53,086 bases of DNA, taken from positions 1 to 53,086 of the forward strand of contig CASDTR010000060.1 of the NCBI GenBank assembly GCA_949283785.1, given 5' to 3'. The position numbers were made by a program, and so were the translations under genes. The notes under the pieces were generated by a model. It was not told the DNA's origin. It saw only the letters and a list, made by a program, of their open reading frames with translations, and ran no database searches. This stretch comes from an uncultured Oscillospiraceae bacterium. GTDB lineage: Bacteria > Bacillota > Clostridia > Oscillospirales > Acutalibacteraceae. Below, one piece after another: positions 25,510 to 34,054 of the stretch; within the stretch, counting starts at the first letter, position 1; each line of letters starts with the position of its first letter.

Positions 25510-25585
25510 GCTACTGTGGCTCAGTTGGCAGAGCAGCTGATTCGTAATCAGCAGGTCGCCGGTTCGAATCCGGCCAGTAGCTCCA
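25510..25585 (+). tRNA. tRNA-Thr (anticodon CGT)
   Basis: 76 bases with encoded CCA. Acceptor arms GCTACTG / CAGTAGC, D arm GGCTCAGTTGGCAGAGC, anticodon stem-loop GCTGA-TTCGTAA-TCAGC giving CGT, T arm CCGGTTCGAATCCGG. It reads ACG threonine codons. Confidence 0.96.
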
Positions 25586-25588
25586 GTT

Positions 25589-25624
25589 AAAGCCTCAAAC
25601 GTTAAAATCGCGTTTGAGGCTTTT
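25589..25624 (+). terminator. Terminator of tRNA-Thr
   Basis: AAAGCCTCAAACG / CGTTTGAGGCTTTT hairpin with following TCTCTTTT, four bases after the tRNA. Confidence 0.9.
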
Positions 25625-25688
25625 CTCTTTTGCCATAGCTTTCTGCCGCCTGTTAAACGGCGTCCGTTTTTCGAAGGTTAAAAAGAAA

Positions 25689-25716
25689 AGGTCTGAGCGA
25701 AAAATCGTTCAGACTT
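25689..25716. terminator. Bidirectional terminator after the MBL-fold gene
   Basis: AAGTCTGA-ACGA-TTTTTCG-CTCAGACCTT type hairpin with a T-run on both sides (TTTTTTCTT plus, TTTTCTTTTT minus). Confidence 0.75.
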
Positions 25717-25787
25717 TTTTCTTAATATATTACGTTCTGTTCTGTCAAGAGCCGTCCGCTGAACTAAAGCCTTTTTCTGAGACCTGT

Positions 25788-26807
25788 TCACTGCATAATA
25801 TTATTTGTAAGTACAATTCCCTCATCCGTAAAATTTGCGATTATGCCGTTGTTCTCACCTGTCGAATAAACCGCTGTTTCGCTTATTCTTACTACATCCT
25901 TTTTAGACTGAGAATTGAGACTGTAAAACAAGCTTTTATTTGTAAGTATACCTATATCCGGCATAAGAGCTTCAACAAAGGCCGTAGAAGTGGACTCATC
26001 ATAGCCGTGATGGCCGAATTTAAGAAGTTCAACCTTGCCTATATCCTTTCCGATGGCTTCTTCCGTACCGTCAATATTGTTTATGTCTCCCGCAAGAAAC
26101 GCCCTTGAACCGTTGCAGGAAAGCAAAAGGCCCAGGGAATTTTCGTTCTCTCCCCTCTTTTTATCCCCGCTGTAAATTTCACCGTTGTAAAACTTGCAGG
26201 TGAAGGCCCCGAAGGTAAATTCATTTTCGGGAATATCCGAGATGATCTCGGCGCCTTCGGCAATAAGGGCGTTTACCATTTGGTCATAGACCTCCTGATT
26301 ATCCCACTCTTCAACTTCATAATCAATGATTTTAGAGGAGTCGTAGGGCTTGAGATACGCCTTTTTTACCAGGATATCGTCGTCGCTTATTATAGTATCA
26401 AAGCCTCCTATATGGTCGGAATGAGCATGAGTGCCCACTACAAAATCAAGCACGACCTTTCCGTCCTCTCCCGCAGCATGAGCTTTCAGATATTTGAGCA
26501 CCTCCTGCTCATAGCCCTGAAGCTCCAAATCAGGCAATCCTCTGGGATTGTCGCTGTCTTCGCCGCAGTCCACCATGGCAAAGTGTCCGTCGCTTTCAAT
26601 AAGGATAGCGTCGGAGCTTCCTGTATTTAAAAAGTGTATTCGATTGACATCCTCACTGTCAAAGGTCTCTTTTGTGACATTGTATTTTTTCGGATAGGAA
26701 ACGGCGTATTTGTAATTCAGCACGGCAGGCGGAATCCCGAACATGCAGCCGACCAGTAACGCCGCAGCACAAAGCACACCCGTCCAAATCAAAAATCTTT
26801 TCTTCAT
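25788..26807 (-). CDS. Secreted metallo-beta-lactamase-fold hydrolase, ComEC C-terminal domain-like
   Basis: Exported hydrolase of unknown substrate, related to the metallo-beta-lactamase domain of ComEC. From the chosen ATG (26807, with GGAGGG eight bases upstream) the 339 residues start with a hydrophobic signal containing a possible lipobox (LLVGC, Cys21), then IHFLNTGSSDAILIESDGHFAMVD, the metal-binding THAHSDHIGG (His127, His129, Asp131, His132), LLLSCNGSRAFLAGDIN and LLKFGHHGYDES. An in-frame start 52 codons upstream would add an N-terminus that is not family-like and was rejected. Single gene with a predicted promoter at 26888-26916. It might be a phosphodiesterase or nuclease; not determinable here. 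Confidence 0.82.
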   Translation of the reverse strand: MKKRFLIWTGVLCAAALLVGCMFGIPPAVLNYKYAVSYPKKYNVTKETFDSEDVNRIHFLNTGSSDAILIESDGHFAMVDCGEDSDNPRGLPDLELQGYEQEVLKYLKAHAAGEDGKVVLDFVVGTHAHSDHIGGFDTIISDDDILVKKAYLKPYDSSKIIDYEVEEWDNQEVYDQMVNALIAEGAEIISDIPENEFTFGAFTCKFYNGEIYSGDKKRGENENSLGLLLSCNGSRAFLAGDINNIDGTEEAIGKDIGKVELLKFGHHGYDESTSTAFVEALMPDIGILTNKSLFYSLNSQSKKDVVRISETAVYSTGENNGIIANFTDEGIVLTNNIMQ

Positions 26808-26887
26808 TCTCTTCCCTCCGCAAATTGCTGTTTGCCTGATTCGTATTTTCTGCTCAGATGCAAAGGCATTTAATTTAAGCGGATAAA

Positions 26888-26916
26888 ATATTATCACACC
26901 TCTGTCCCGAAAGCAA
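26888..26916 (-). promoter_or_regulatory. Predicted sigma-A promoter of the MBL-fold gene
   Basis: TTGCTT (26911-26916), 17-base spacer, TAATAT (26888-26893), about 80 bases before the ATG. Confidence 0.45.
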
Positions 26917-27026
26917 TATAAATTTGAGGGAAATTTAATATATTTTTTGTCTTTTGAGGACAAAAATCGTATTTTATCGACAAATAAAACATTTAAAATT
27001 TTCTGCTGTTATATTACTCACAAACA

Positions 27027-27833
27027 TCAGGCCTCATACAAAGAGCTTAACGCAAATTCTATTTCTACCCTCACCGTCATCATAATATACTCAACCGTTC
27101 CTTTTACCTTTTCCTTACCGCCGAAAGTCACTTTTTTCAAAGACGTAAAGTCATCGCTGAAATACGCGGTTATTTTTCCGTCGTAAAGAGTGTATTCTCC
27201 CGATTTTACGATAACCTTTCCGGGCAGACCCAGATATTCGGCCGCATCGTTCAATATTTCGGATGTCCTTTCCTTCTCTGAAATTCCTAAACATCCCCCC
27301 GCTCCCTGAGAAATATCCGTTCCTGTGCTGTAGCTCTTTAAAGTAAAGAAGATCGTATTTCCTGATTTTTCCGCTTTCTCAACATCCTCCAGTGCCAGCT
27401 TTTCCAAAGGGCAGGAGGCTTTGGAATTATCATCGGTCTCGGTCAAATCCCTAAGTCCCGCGTTTTCCCTTTCATTTAAATCAATTTCTTTTATACCTAA
27501 ATCTATAACGCCTTTTTCTGTTTTTTGGCTCATAAGCTTTCTCTTTAAGCTTTCCTTTTCCAAAGCGGAGTTGTATAAATCCACGAGAGCTTCACGACTT
27601 TCACATTCTGATGACGTTTGTGATAAATTGGAGGCTTCTTCATTCGCCACTTCGGCGCCTCCCTTTTCAAATATCACCGCTGCCTCTTCTGCCTTCTCAC
27701 TCAAAGTTTCCCCTAACCGCTCAGTGCCGCTGTCAGTTTCACTCAGCTCCTGCGTCTCCCCGCAGCCGAAAAAACTCATCATCAGAATACACACGGCAGA
27801 CGCTGCCGTAATTTTACAAAACAGCTTTCTCAC
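27027..27833 (-). CDS. Lipoprotein, paralogue 1 of a tandem pair
   Basis: Secreted lipoprotein of unknown function, 268 residues. Signal peptide with lipobox FFGC (Cys24), an acidic low-complexity linker (25-75), then a folded domain from about residue 80 to the end. The last 40 residues (FTSLKKVTFGGKEKVKG, then a hydrophobic MMTVRVEIEFALSSLYEA) align position by position with the end of the next gene (FTKITKVTFTGSETFAG ... LSSTYSA). The start is a GTG at 27833 with AGGGGTG upstream. It lies 123 bases downstream of its paralogue, with a terminator between. Confidence 0.75.
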   Translation of the reverse strand: MRKLFCKITAASAVCILMMSFFGCGETQELSETDSGTERLGETLSEKAEEAAVIFEKGGAEVANEEASNLSQTSSECESREALVDLYNSALEKESLKRKLMSQKTEKGVIDLGIKEIDLNERENAGLRDLTETDDNSKASCPLEKLALEDVEKAEKSGNTIFFTLKSYSTGTDISQGAGGCLGISEKERTSEILNDAAEYLGLPGKVIVKSGEYTLYDGKITAYFSDDFTSLKKVTFGGKEKVKGTVEYIMMTVRVEIEFALSSLYEA

Positions 27834-27896
27834 CTGATCTCACCCCTTTGATACTTCACTTAAATATATGCGAGGCTCTGATAAATAAAAACAAAA

Positions 27897-27926
27897 AATC
27901 CCCGCGGAAAAAATCCGTGGGGATTT
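27897..27926 (-). terminator. Terminator between the two paralogous lipoprotein genes
   Basis: AAATCCCCACGG / CCGCGGGGATTT hairpin followed by TTTTGTTTTT on the minus strand. Confidence 0.88.
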
Positions 27927-27956
27927 GCCGTTATACCGTTAAAAGAGCTAAACTTC

Positions 27957-28817
27957 TTATGCGGAATAAGTTGAAGAAAGATTTGCCGCAACGTCGGCGT
28001 TAATGGACATCACAAGATATTTAAGCTTGCCTGCAAAGGTCTCGCTGCCTGTGAACGTAACCTTGGTGATCTTTGTAAAATCGTCATTAAAGGTTGCTGT
28101 AATAACTCCGTTTGAAAGAGTATAGCTGCTGGAGGCAAGGGTAACTCCGTTTACGCCTATATCATCGGTAATGATATTTACTATCTCGTTTGTTCTCGAA
28201 TTGTCGATAATACATACATATCCTCCGGTTCCGTTTGAAACTGAGGATTTTCCTGAAACGGTGTTGAGCTTTATGGTAACGGTGTTTCCGTTTCGTGTAG
28301 CTGACGCCACATCAGAGCTGCTGAGAGCTTTAAGGTCTGAGGCCGTCTTGGATGTATTGTTTACATTAATCTGGTTAAGGACGCCTGCGTGCTCGCTTGC
28401 CATTATATCATAGCTGACAACGCTGATGAAGCCCTTTGTAAGCTTCTGGGACATTGAGGTACGGCTGAGACCGCTCGTTGTAACCGCGCTGTTGTAAGCG
28501 GAGATTATGTCGGACTTTGAATCAGGCTTTGAAGAAGATGAAGCGGTACCGCCGTTTCCGGTCTGAGCGCTCGTCTCATCGTTTTTTTCGCTTTCCGCAG
28601 CCTGAGTATCGTTTTCAGATGCTCCTTCGGATACATCATCCCGGCTTTCGCTTTCGGATACATCGGGCACTTCGTCAGCTCCCGGATTTTCCTCCTCCAA
28701 AACAGAAGGTGCAGTTGTGTCCTTCTCATCAGCGTCGTTACCGCAGGCCGCAAAGCTAAAAACAAGCACAGCAGCCGAAAGAACACATAAAAACTTTTTT
28801 AAAAATGCATTTTTCAT
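27957..28817 (-). CDS. Lipoprotein, paralogue 2 of a tandem pair
   Basis: 286-residue lipoprotein with lipobox FAAC (Cys25), a Ser/Glu/Asp-rich linker (26-100) and a C-terminal domain (about 101-286) with IISAYNSAVTTSG, TSMSQKLTKG and the alternating SYTLSNGVITATFNDDFTKITKVTF strands. The same frame of conserved positions (LYNSALEKESLKRKLMSQK in paralogue 1) shows they arose by duplication. The ATG follows GGAG. It may be a cell-surface beta-rich domain; I do not recognise a named family. Confidence 0.77.
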   Translation of the reverse strand: MKNAFLKKFLCVLSAAVLVFSFAACGNDADEKDTTAPSVLEEENPGADEVPDVSESESRDDVSEGASENDTQAAESEKNDETSAQTGNGGTASSSSKPDSKSDIISAYNSAVTTSGLSRTSMSQKLTKGFISVVSYDIMASEHAGVLNQINVNNTSKTASDLKALSSSDVASATRNGNTVTIKLNTVSGKSSVSNGTGGYVCIIDNSRTNEIVNIITDDIGVNGVTLASSSYTLSNGVITATFNDDFTKITKVTFTGSETFAGKLKYLVMSINADVAANLSSTYSA

Positions 28818-29074
28818 AAAAACAGCTCCATTTCCGGTTCGATGACCAATAATTTAATTGTTCAGATATACAAAATCTTAGCAATTTATATGTGCAATAT
28901 TATAAAACACTTTTTTAATTTTATTTTTCCGAACAAGAATTTAGACCTTAAAAAATATAAAATTTCTAAATTTTCTATAGTAATTATGAACATATTATTA
29001 CTATATAGTTAATAAATCCTCCTCGTGAAAAATCCTTTGTTTCCATGCGTGAAATAACGCTGTTTTTTGGTAAA
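28818..29074. other. AT-rich gap, nothing recognised
   Basis: Very AT-rich spacer between two minus-strand genes; TATAAT-like words occur but none has a good -35 partner, so I do not place a promoter. Confidence 0.4.
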
Positions 29075-29107
29075 AAAATCCGCACGGAAAACTTCCGTGC
29101 GGATTTT
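29075..29107 (-). terminator. Terminator of the GH3 gene
   Basis: AAAATCCGCACGGAA / TTCCGTGCGGATTTT hairpin followed by TTTACC on the minus strand, after the GH3 stop. Confidence 0.88.
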
Positions 29108-29152
29108 CTGAATAATAAAATTTAAAGCGTTTTAAGCATCGGATTTAACGGC

Positions 29153-31540
29153 TCACTCGTTTTTCATGGCCGCGCTGTTCATTGCAAACCTCAAAACGTT
29201 CATTGCTGTCCTCTGAAGCTCGCCCAAGGTTATACCGTCCTTTTTGCCGAGAGTTTCAAGAAGCGTCCTGTTCGGCCTTCTCAGACCTACACGCTTTCCG
29301 CCCGGCATAAGTACGTCTACCTGACTGCGCACACGATAAGCATTGTCCCTCAGCTTTGGGAACTCCGGACTGTGAGAAGAGCGCATCCACCAGTCTGTCA
29401 TAACGTTGCCTTCGTATCCCCATTCATCCCTGAGCACTTGGGTACATATCTCATAATTGTAATGGCTCCATACGCCGTTTATTTTATTATATGAAGTCAT
29501 TATATTCTGCGGCTTTGCTGCCTTCACGCAGATTTCAAAACCTTTTAAATATATTTCGCGCAAAGCTCTTTCCGTCACTCGCGAATCGTTGTAATTTCTG
29601 TTATACTCCTGATTGTTGCAAGCGAAATGCTTTGGACAGGCGGACACACCTGTTTTCTGTAAACCCTTCACGGCGCCTGAAGCAATGATGCCAGTAAGGA
29701 ATGGATCCTCCGAATAATACTCAAAATTCCTGCCGCAAAGAGGGCTTCTGTGTATATTCATGCCCGGTGCCAGCAGCACATGGCTGCCTTTATCAAGCAT
29801 TTCATTGCCAACGGCCTCATACAAACTTTCAACCAATTCGGGATCAAAAGTACACGCCAAAAGAGTTCCTATGGGTATAAGGGAACAACTGCTTTGAAGC
29901 CTTATGCCAGAAGGGCCGTCGGTAGTTATAACCGCAGGGACTCCCTTATCTCTGAGAGAGGGCAGCACTCCCGCCATGGCACCTGCATTTCCCTTTGCAC
30001 CGAGTGGGCTGTCCATTTTATAGTCTCCCCTGGAAATAGCTTCCAGTTCCTTTTTGCTCAGCTGCGCCGCAAACTGCTCCATTGTGCATTTGCCGCTTTT
30101 CACATCTGCAAGCTTAAGTCCCACATCGCCCGTAAAAGGAATATCTGACGGCAGATTTTTCAGTATTTTTTCTTTTAAATGGGTCTGCGTTATGACAGCG
30201 TCCTTTTCGCAGAAAACTCTTTCGCCGTCCTTCTCCTGAGCTGCTGCGATTTTAAAGCTTTTTTCAAGCTGCGAAATGGGAGTGAGCTGCTCGATGAGCT
30301 CCGTGCCTTTTTGTTCATATCCATAGCACTTTTCGGCGCTTCTGACATCGGTTCCCAGATAAAATCCGTATTTTCCCGCCTGCAAAACATATGCTGAGGC
30401 ATAGCCTGAAACTCCCGTTTGGTCATAGGAGGCAAGGCTCTCCTTTTTGACGAATAAGGTTATATCCTCCTCTTCGCCGGGAGAGAGAAACTTCGTTTTC
30501 TTAAAGGAGACAAGCTCTCTCGATGGATTGCCCAGGTCTCCGCAAGGCTTTTCCGCATAACACTGCATCACCTCGCGGCCTGCATATGTCTCTCCGATAT
30601 TTTTAACGGTGCAGGTAAAGGAAAATCCGTCGTCTGTATGCTCGCACTTTTTAACCTGCCATGAAAAATCCGTATAGCTGAGTCCGAAGCCGAAGGGGAA
30701 AAGCACATCGTCCTTTCGGAAGGTTTCGAAATACCTGTAGCCTACATATATATCCTCATAATAATTGTTAAATTTCAATGCGCCGAAATGCTCCGCGCAG
30801 GGATAATTCTCGTACTTTTTAACTATTGTATCGCAAAGCTTTCCACATGGTGTCTCTTTTCCCGAAAGCAAATCCGCAGCGGCGTTTCCGCTCTCCATGC
30901 CTCCCTGCCACACTATCATCACTGCGCTGACGTTTACCTTGTCGAGAAAAGACATGTCAATGATGCTTCCTATATTAAGAAGGATGGCAGTTTTGGAAAA
31001 GCGCGAAGTGATAAGCCTGAGACTTTCTAGCTCCTCATCGGTTATGTAATAACTGCCCTTCTCGAGAACGTTTTCTCTGTCCTCTCCGGAAGAACGGCCG
31101 ATTACAAACACCGCACAGTCCGACTCTTCGGCAGCTTTCTCAACAAGCTCTTCGGTGAGCTTCATATCGGGATAAAATCTCGGCCAAAGGCCCCAAGTAC
31201 CGTGCCTGACAGGATTTTCCGCACACCATTTTTCATATACCGCAGCTAAATCTTCATTAAGACACAGGTCATCATTGCCCCGTATCCCTTCAAGAAAACT
31301 GACCTCGTAGGGGCGGTTGACATCTCCTCCCGAGCCGTATCCTGTATAAAACCAATCTATCTGAACGCGTCCGAAAACAGATAGCTTCGTTCCTTTCGGC
31401 AGAGGCAGCATACCGTCATTTTTCAGTAATACCGCGCCCTGAGCCGCGCAAGCTCTTATAATTTCAGGCATTCCCTCGGTTATTTTGCCGTCACTTTTTC
31501 TACCGTTTTCTTTTTGCGAAAGACTGCTGAAAATGCTCAT
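29153..31540 (-). CDS. Glycoside hydrolase family 3 with swapped domain order
   Basis: Beta-glycosidase (probably glucosidase or xylosidase), cytoplasmic as no signal is seen. In the 795 residues the GH3 domains are in inverted order: the alpha/beta-sandwich domain comes first (AAQGAVLLKNDGMLPLP near residue 33, then VFVIGRSSGEDRE), followed by the fibronectin-III-like domain (LFPFGFGLSYTDF around 292), and the TIM barrel last (VITTDGPSGIR, LLAPGMNIHRSPLCGRNFEYYSEDP, PKHFACNNQEYNRNYNDS, NVMTDWW). The nucleophile is expected at Asp716 in VMTDWW. This permuted layout is known for some Ruminococcus and Butyrivibrio beta-glucosidases. ATG follows GGGGAGG. Confidence 0.9.
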   Translation of the reverse strand: MSIFSSLSQKENGRKSDGKITEGMPEIIRACAAQGAVLLKNDGMLPLPKGTKLSVFGRVQIDWFYTGYGSGGDVNRPYEVSFLEGIRGNDDLCLNEDLAAVYEKWCAENPVRHGTWGLWPRFYPDMKLTEELVEKAAEESDCAVFVIGRSSGEDRENVLEKGSYYITDEELESLRLITSRFSKTAILLNIGSIIDMSFLDKVNVSAVMIVWQGGMESGNAAADLLSGKETPCGKLCDTIVKKYENYPCAEHFGALKFNNYYEDIYVGYRYFETFRKDDVLFPFGFGLSYTDFSWQVKKCEHTDDGFSFTCTVKNIGETYAGREVMQCYAEKPCGDLGNPSRELVSFKKTKFLSPGEEEDITLFVKKESLASYDQTGVSGYASAYVLQAGKYGFYLGTDVRSAEKCYGYEQKGTELIEQLTPISQLEKSFKIAAAQEKDGERVFCEKDAVITQTHLKEKILKNLPSDIPFTGDVGLKLADVKSGKCTMEQFAAQLSKKELEAISRGDYKMDSPLGAKGNAGAMAGVLPSLRDKGVPAVITTDGPSGIRLQSSCSLIPIGTLLACTFDPELVESLYEAVGNEMLDKGSHVLLAPGMNIHRSPLCGRNFEYYSEDPFLTGIIASGAVKGLQKTGVSACPKHFACNNQEYNRNYNDSRVTERALREIYLKGFEICVKAAKPQNIMTSYNKINGVWSHYNYEICTQVLRDEWGYEGNVMTDWWMRSSHSPEFPKLRDNAYRVRSQVDVLMPGGKRVGLRRPNRTLLETLGKKDGITLGELQRTAMNVLRFAMNSAAMKNE

Positions 31541-31592
31541 AAGTTTAATCCTCCCCTTAAATCTTTTAATACGGACAAAGCCTTATGAACAT

Positions 31593-31620
31593 ATAATACC
31601 ATTACATGCGGCAAAGTCAA
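31593..31620 (-). promoter_or_regulatory. Predicted sigma-A promoter of the GH3 gene
   Basis: TTGACT (31615-31620), 16-base spacer, TATTAT (31593-31598), about 50 bases before the ATG. Confidence 0.5.
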
Positions 31621-31673
31621 CTATATTAAACATTAAAGGGCACAATTAATTAAATGATTTTCTTATATGGAAA

Positions 31674-31702
31674 ACGGCCGAACCGAATATCGGTTCAGCC
31701 GT
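31674..31702 (-). terminator. Terminator of the surface protein gene
   Basis: ACGGCTGAACCG / CGGTTCGGCCGT hairpin with one mismatch, followed by TTTTCCATAT on the minus strand. Confidence 0.7.
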
Positions 31703-31734
31703 CTTGAACAGGCATTTATCTGTTGAATTTTTAC

Positions 31735-33522
31735 TTATTTATCTTTGCGTGCTTTCTTTGTTACGATAACGGCTCCTCCTGCTGCTGCGGTAAGGGCGAT
31801 CACAAACACTACGGGAAGTGTGTCGCCTGTGGGAACATCTGTTCCGTCCGAACCGTTGTCGGGGGCTGTCGTCATATCGTCAGAGGGTGTTGTATCGTCT
31901 GTAGCAGGTCCCGTGGGATCAGTAGGCTCCGCGGGATCAGTGGGTTCCGTGGGATCAGTGGGTTCCGTGGGATCAGTAGGCTCCGCGGGATCAGTAGGCT
32001 CCACGGGAATAATGGGATCAAGCTTTGCTATAGCATCTCTTATAAGAAGCTCGGCGTAGTTAATCTCAGTCTGAGTTATTCCGCCGTCACCGTAAAGGTC
32101 AACGGATTCCTTGAGAAGAGCAAGGGATTCCTCGGTGTAGAGATCGGTGCGGGCAAGCTTCTGCTCGGCCTCCTTAACGGTAGCATCAAGGCATCGCGCA
32201 TCGATAATCGTCAAAGTATAGACATAATCCTTTATCTCGCTGCCTTTTAAGGGTTTCCAGGGCCCTATCCAAGTAACACTTGTAGGATAATACTTGTAGA
32301 CTACAGAAAGGTTTGCTTTGATGACCTTTGCCTCTCTTGAAGCTACTTTTTCATTTGTGAAGGCGATAGAAGCTGTGTAATTGTGGAAATTGTTGGAATG
32401 CGCTCCGCCCTCGCCTACTATTACCTTATGGTAACCGACGGGGCCCTCATCGTTGAGCCATGTAAGGGAAACGTTGCTCATAGCATTATCCGCATCGGAA
32501 AAAGCTATATCCGTAAACATGATGCTGTTTCCGACATAGTTAACAAGGAAGTTAAAGTCTGTTGTAAACTCAAAGCGCTCTGAATCCTTTGTCTGGATAA
32601 ACGTGTAGTTGACTTTGTTTACACCCATCGAAATGCAGTGACCTGTATCTTCAAATTTCTGATAACCTGTTGACTCGTTGAGAACTGCCTGACGGTCAGC
32701 CTCAACAGCCGCTGTTTCGGCAGGCTCTGCCGTAACTCCGGGAAGAGTTTCAAGGTTTTCCGCTGCGCGGAGAATAAGAGCCTCTGCGAAATTGACCTCT
32801 GTCTGCGTTGCTCCGGGAAACTTGTAGGCGTCAACTGCCTTTGCAAGAGCATCGCGGGATTCGGCTGTGTATGTATCCTCGTCATTTACCTTGGACTGAG
32901 CGTACTCAACGGTATCCGCAAGGCTGCGCGCATCAATGATTGTTATCGTAAAGGGAAATTTCTCCTGATGAGCGTTTTCCGGCTCGCTCCATCTGGGATC
33001 GCTTTCAATAGCGTCAACGTCAAGGGAACGATAGTCAACCGTGAAATCGGGCTTCATAACAAGGGATTCTCTCGAAGAATCCTTGCTGCTTGTAAAGGTG
33101 ACCTCCGCTTCATAACTGGCCATGCTGCTTGTAGCGGCGCCGGCCTTACCGCCGATCATACCGTCATCCATGGGAGAACCGTTCACCCAGCTGATTTTGC
33201 AGTCTTTCATTCCATCAGCATTTGTAAAGCTGAAGTTGTCATAGATGACATTGTTGGGGTCAAAGTTCACCATCATGTTATAGACGGTTCTGAAAGTAAA
33301 CTTCTGATTGTCCTCAGTCTGAACGAAGGTGTAATTGATTCCGTCAACACCCATGGATACATAATAGCCTTTATCCGCAAGGGTATAGGAATCGGTTCCG
33401 TAGTTGACATCGTCAGCTGCGAACGACGGGACGAGAGCCGCCGCCGTAACGGTGCACAGTATAGCTGCCGCAACGATCACGGAAACCAGCTTCGTCCATT
33501 TTTGAGTGTTTGCCTTTTTCAT
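31735..33522 (-). CDS. Cell-surface protein with duplicated domain, proline-rich stalk and C-terminal anchor
   Basis: Exported 595-residue wall or membrane protein. It has a signal peptide (1-36, ending PSFAAD), two homologous modules (about 44-265 and 285-500) that each contain YTFxQTxDxxxFxFxT, a VTFTSSK/IAFTNEK strand, TITIIDARxL and a closing three-helix FIVAR-like unit with TQTEVNFAEALILRAAENL (TQTEINYAELLIRDAIAKL in the second). A stalk of EPTDP repeats follows (about 503-545), then DVPTGDTLP, a hydrophobic helix and a KKARKDK tail: a sortase-like sorting signal with a non-canonical motif. ATG with AAGGAGG upstream. Ligand unknown. Confidence 0.85.
   Translation of the reverse strand: MKKANTQKWTKLVSVIVAAAILCTVTAAALVPSFAADDVNYGTDSYTLADKGYYVSMGVDGINYTFVQTEDNQKFTFRTVYNMMVNFDPNNVIYDNFSFTNADGMKDCKISWVNGSPMDDGMIGGKAGAATSSMASYEAEVTFTSSKDSSRESLVMKPDFTVDYRSLDVDAIESDPRWSEPENAHQEKFPFTITIIDARSLADTVEYAQSKVNDEDTYTAESRDALAKAVDAYKFPGATQTEVNFAEALILRAAENLETLPGVTAEPAETAAVEADRQAVLNESTGYQKFEDTGHCISMGVNKVNYTFIQTKDSERFEFTTDFNFLVNYVGNSIMFTDIAFSDADNAMSNVSLTWLNDEGPVGYHKVIVGEGGAHSNNFHNYTASIAFTNEKVASREAKVIKANLSVVYKYYPTSVTWIGPWKPLKGSEIKDYVYTLTIIDARCLDATVKEAEQKLARTDLYTEESLALLKESVDLYGDGGITQTEINYAELLIRDAIAKLDPIIPVEPTDPAEPTDPTEPTDPTEPTDPAEPTDPTGPATDDTTPSDDMTTAPDNGSDGTDVPTGDTLPVVFVIALTAAAGGAVIVTKKARKDK
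31918..32003 (-). repeat. 18 bp tandem repeat coding for the EPTDP stalk
   Basis: About five units of GATCAGT(A/G)GG(C/T)TCC(G/A)CGG(G) encode the repeating E-P-T-D-P-(A/T) hexapeptide inside the surface protein gene. Copy number is likely to vary between strains. Confidence 0.85.
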
Positions 33523-33728
33523 GTTTTTGTCCTCCTTTTTATAATGAGCAGGAATTTATTTTTCCTGCTTTTTCAGGTTAAAAGCTGCCGCAACACCAAA
33601 ACATAAATAAAACATGTTGGCGGTTAAAATTTGAAAATACTTGCCTTCAACCCCATATTTACATATCTAATTCTCTGTTTTTATAAAAAATCAAACAAAT
33701 CGAATTAATTTATGTAAATTGTACACAC

Positions 33729-33757
33729 ATTATAATGTCGTACAGGAAAATTGTCAA
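33729..33757 (-). promoter_or_regulatory. Consensus sigma-A promoter of the surface protein gene
   Basis: Perfect TTGACA (33752-33757), 17-base spacer, perfect TATAAT (33729-33734). It implies a leader of about 200 bases. Confidence 0.8.
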
Positions 33758-33984
33758 CCGATTATTGTAATATTTCATTGGTAAATTATGGTATATGATA
33801 TACATAATATTATATTTAAAATTATTATATATAATAAATTAATTTTAGAAGCAGCAATTCATTATCAGGCACATATCCTTATTTTTGACATCTGTTGAAC
33901 ATTTCTTTTCGCAGCTCTGCATCCGCTTCAAAAGCAACCTCCCTGAGCACCTTTCGCAGCGTACGTCACAAATATGTTTTATTA

Positions 33985-34014
33985 TTGACACCTGTATACA
34001 ATTTATTGTAAAAT
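33985..34014 (+). promoter_or_regulatory. Predicted promoter of the AGCS symporter gene
   Basis: TTGACA (33985-33990), 18-base spacer, TAAAAT (34009-34014), 40 bases before the ATG. Confidence 0.6.
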
Positions 34015-34054
34015 TATATTTACGTTTTAATTCGACTTGAGGAGTGTTAAAAAT

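Larger units (their letters stand above)
33523..34054. other. 530 bp divergent gap with two promoters
   Basis: AT-rich region between the surface protein (minus) and symporter (plus) genes. It holds a consensus minus-strand promoter, a plus-strand promoter, and an inverted repeat AGCAGGAA / TTCCTGCT (about 33548-33571) in the surface-protein leader. A 24-codon minus frame (33879-33950, product ending RKEMFNRCQK) is open, but I see no reason to call it a gene. Confidence 0.5.

Noticed and set aside
31918-32003. Possible CRISPR-like array
   Set aside because: Units are 18 bp, contiguous without spacers and in frame inside a coding gene.
31723-32250. Plus-strand frame with RGISGF-type repeats
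   Set aside because: The repeats are the complement of the EPTDP-coding repeats of the surface protein.
33879-33950. 24-codon minus-strand frame in the gap before the symporter
   Set aside because: Open and plausible in composition but too short, with no ribosome binding site or conserved feature that I can see.
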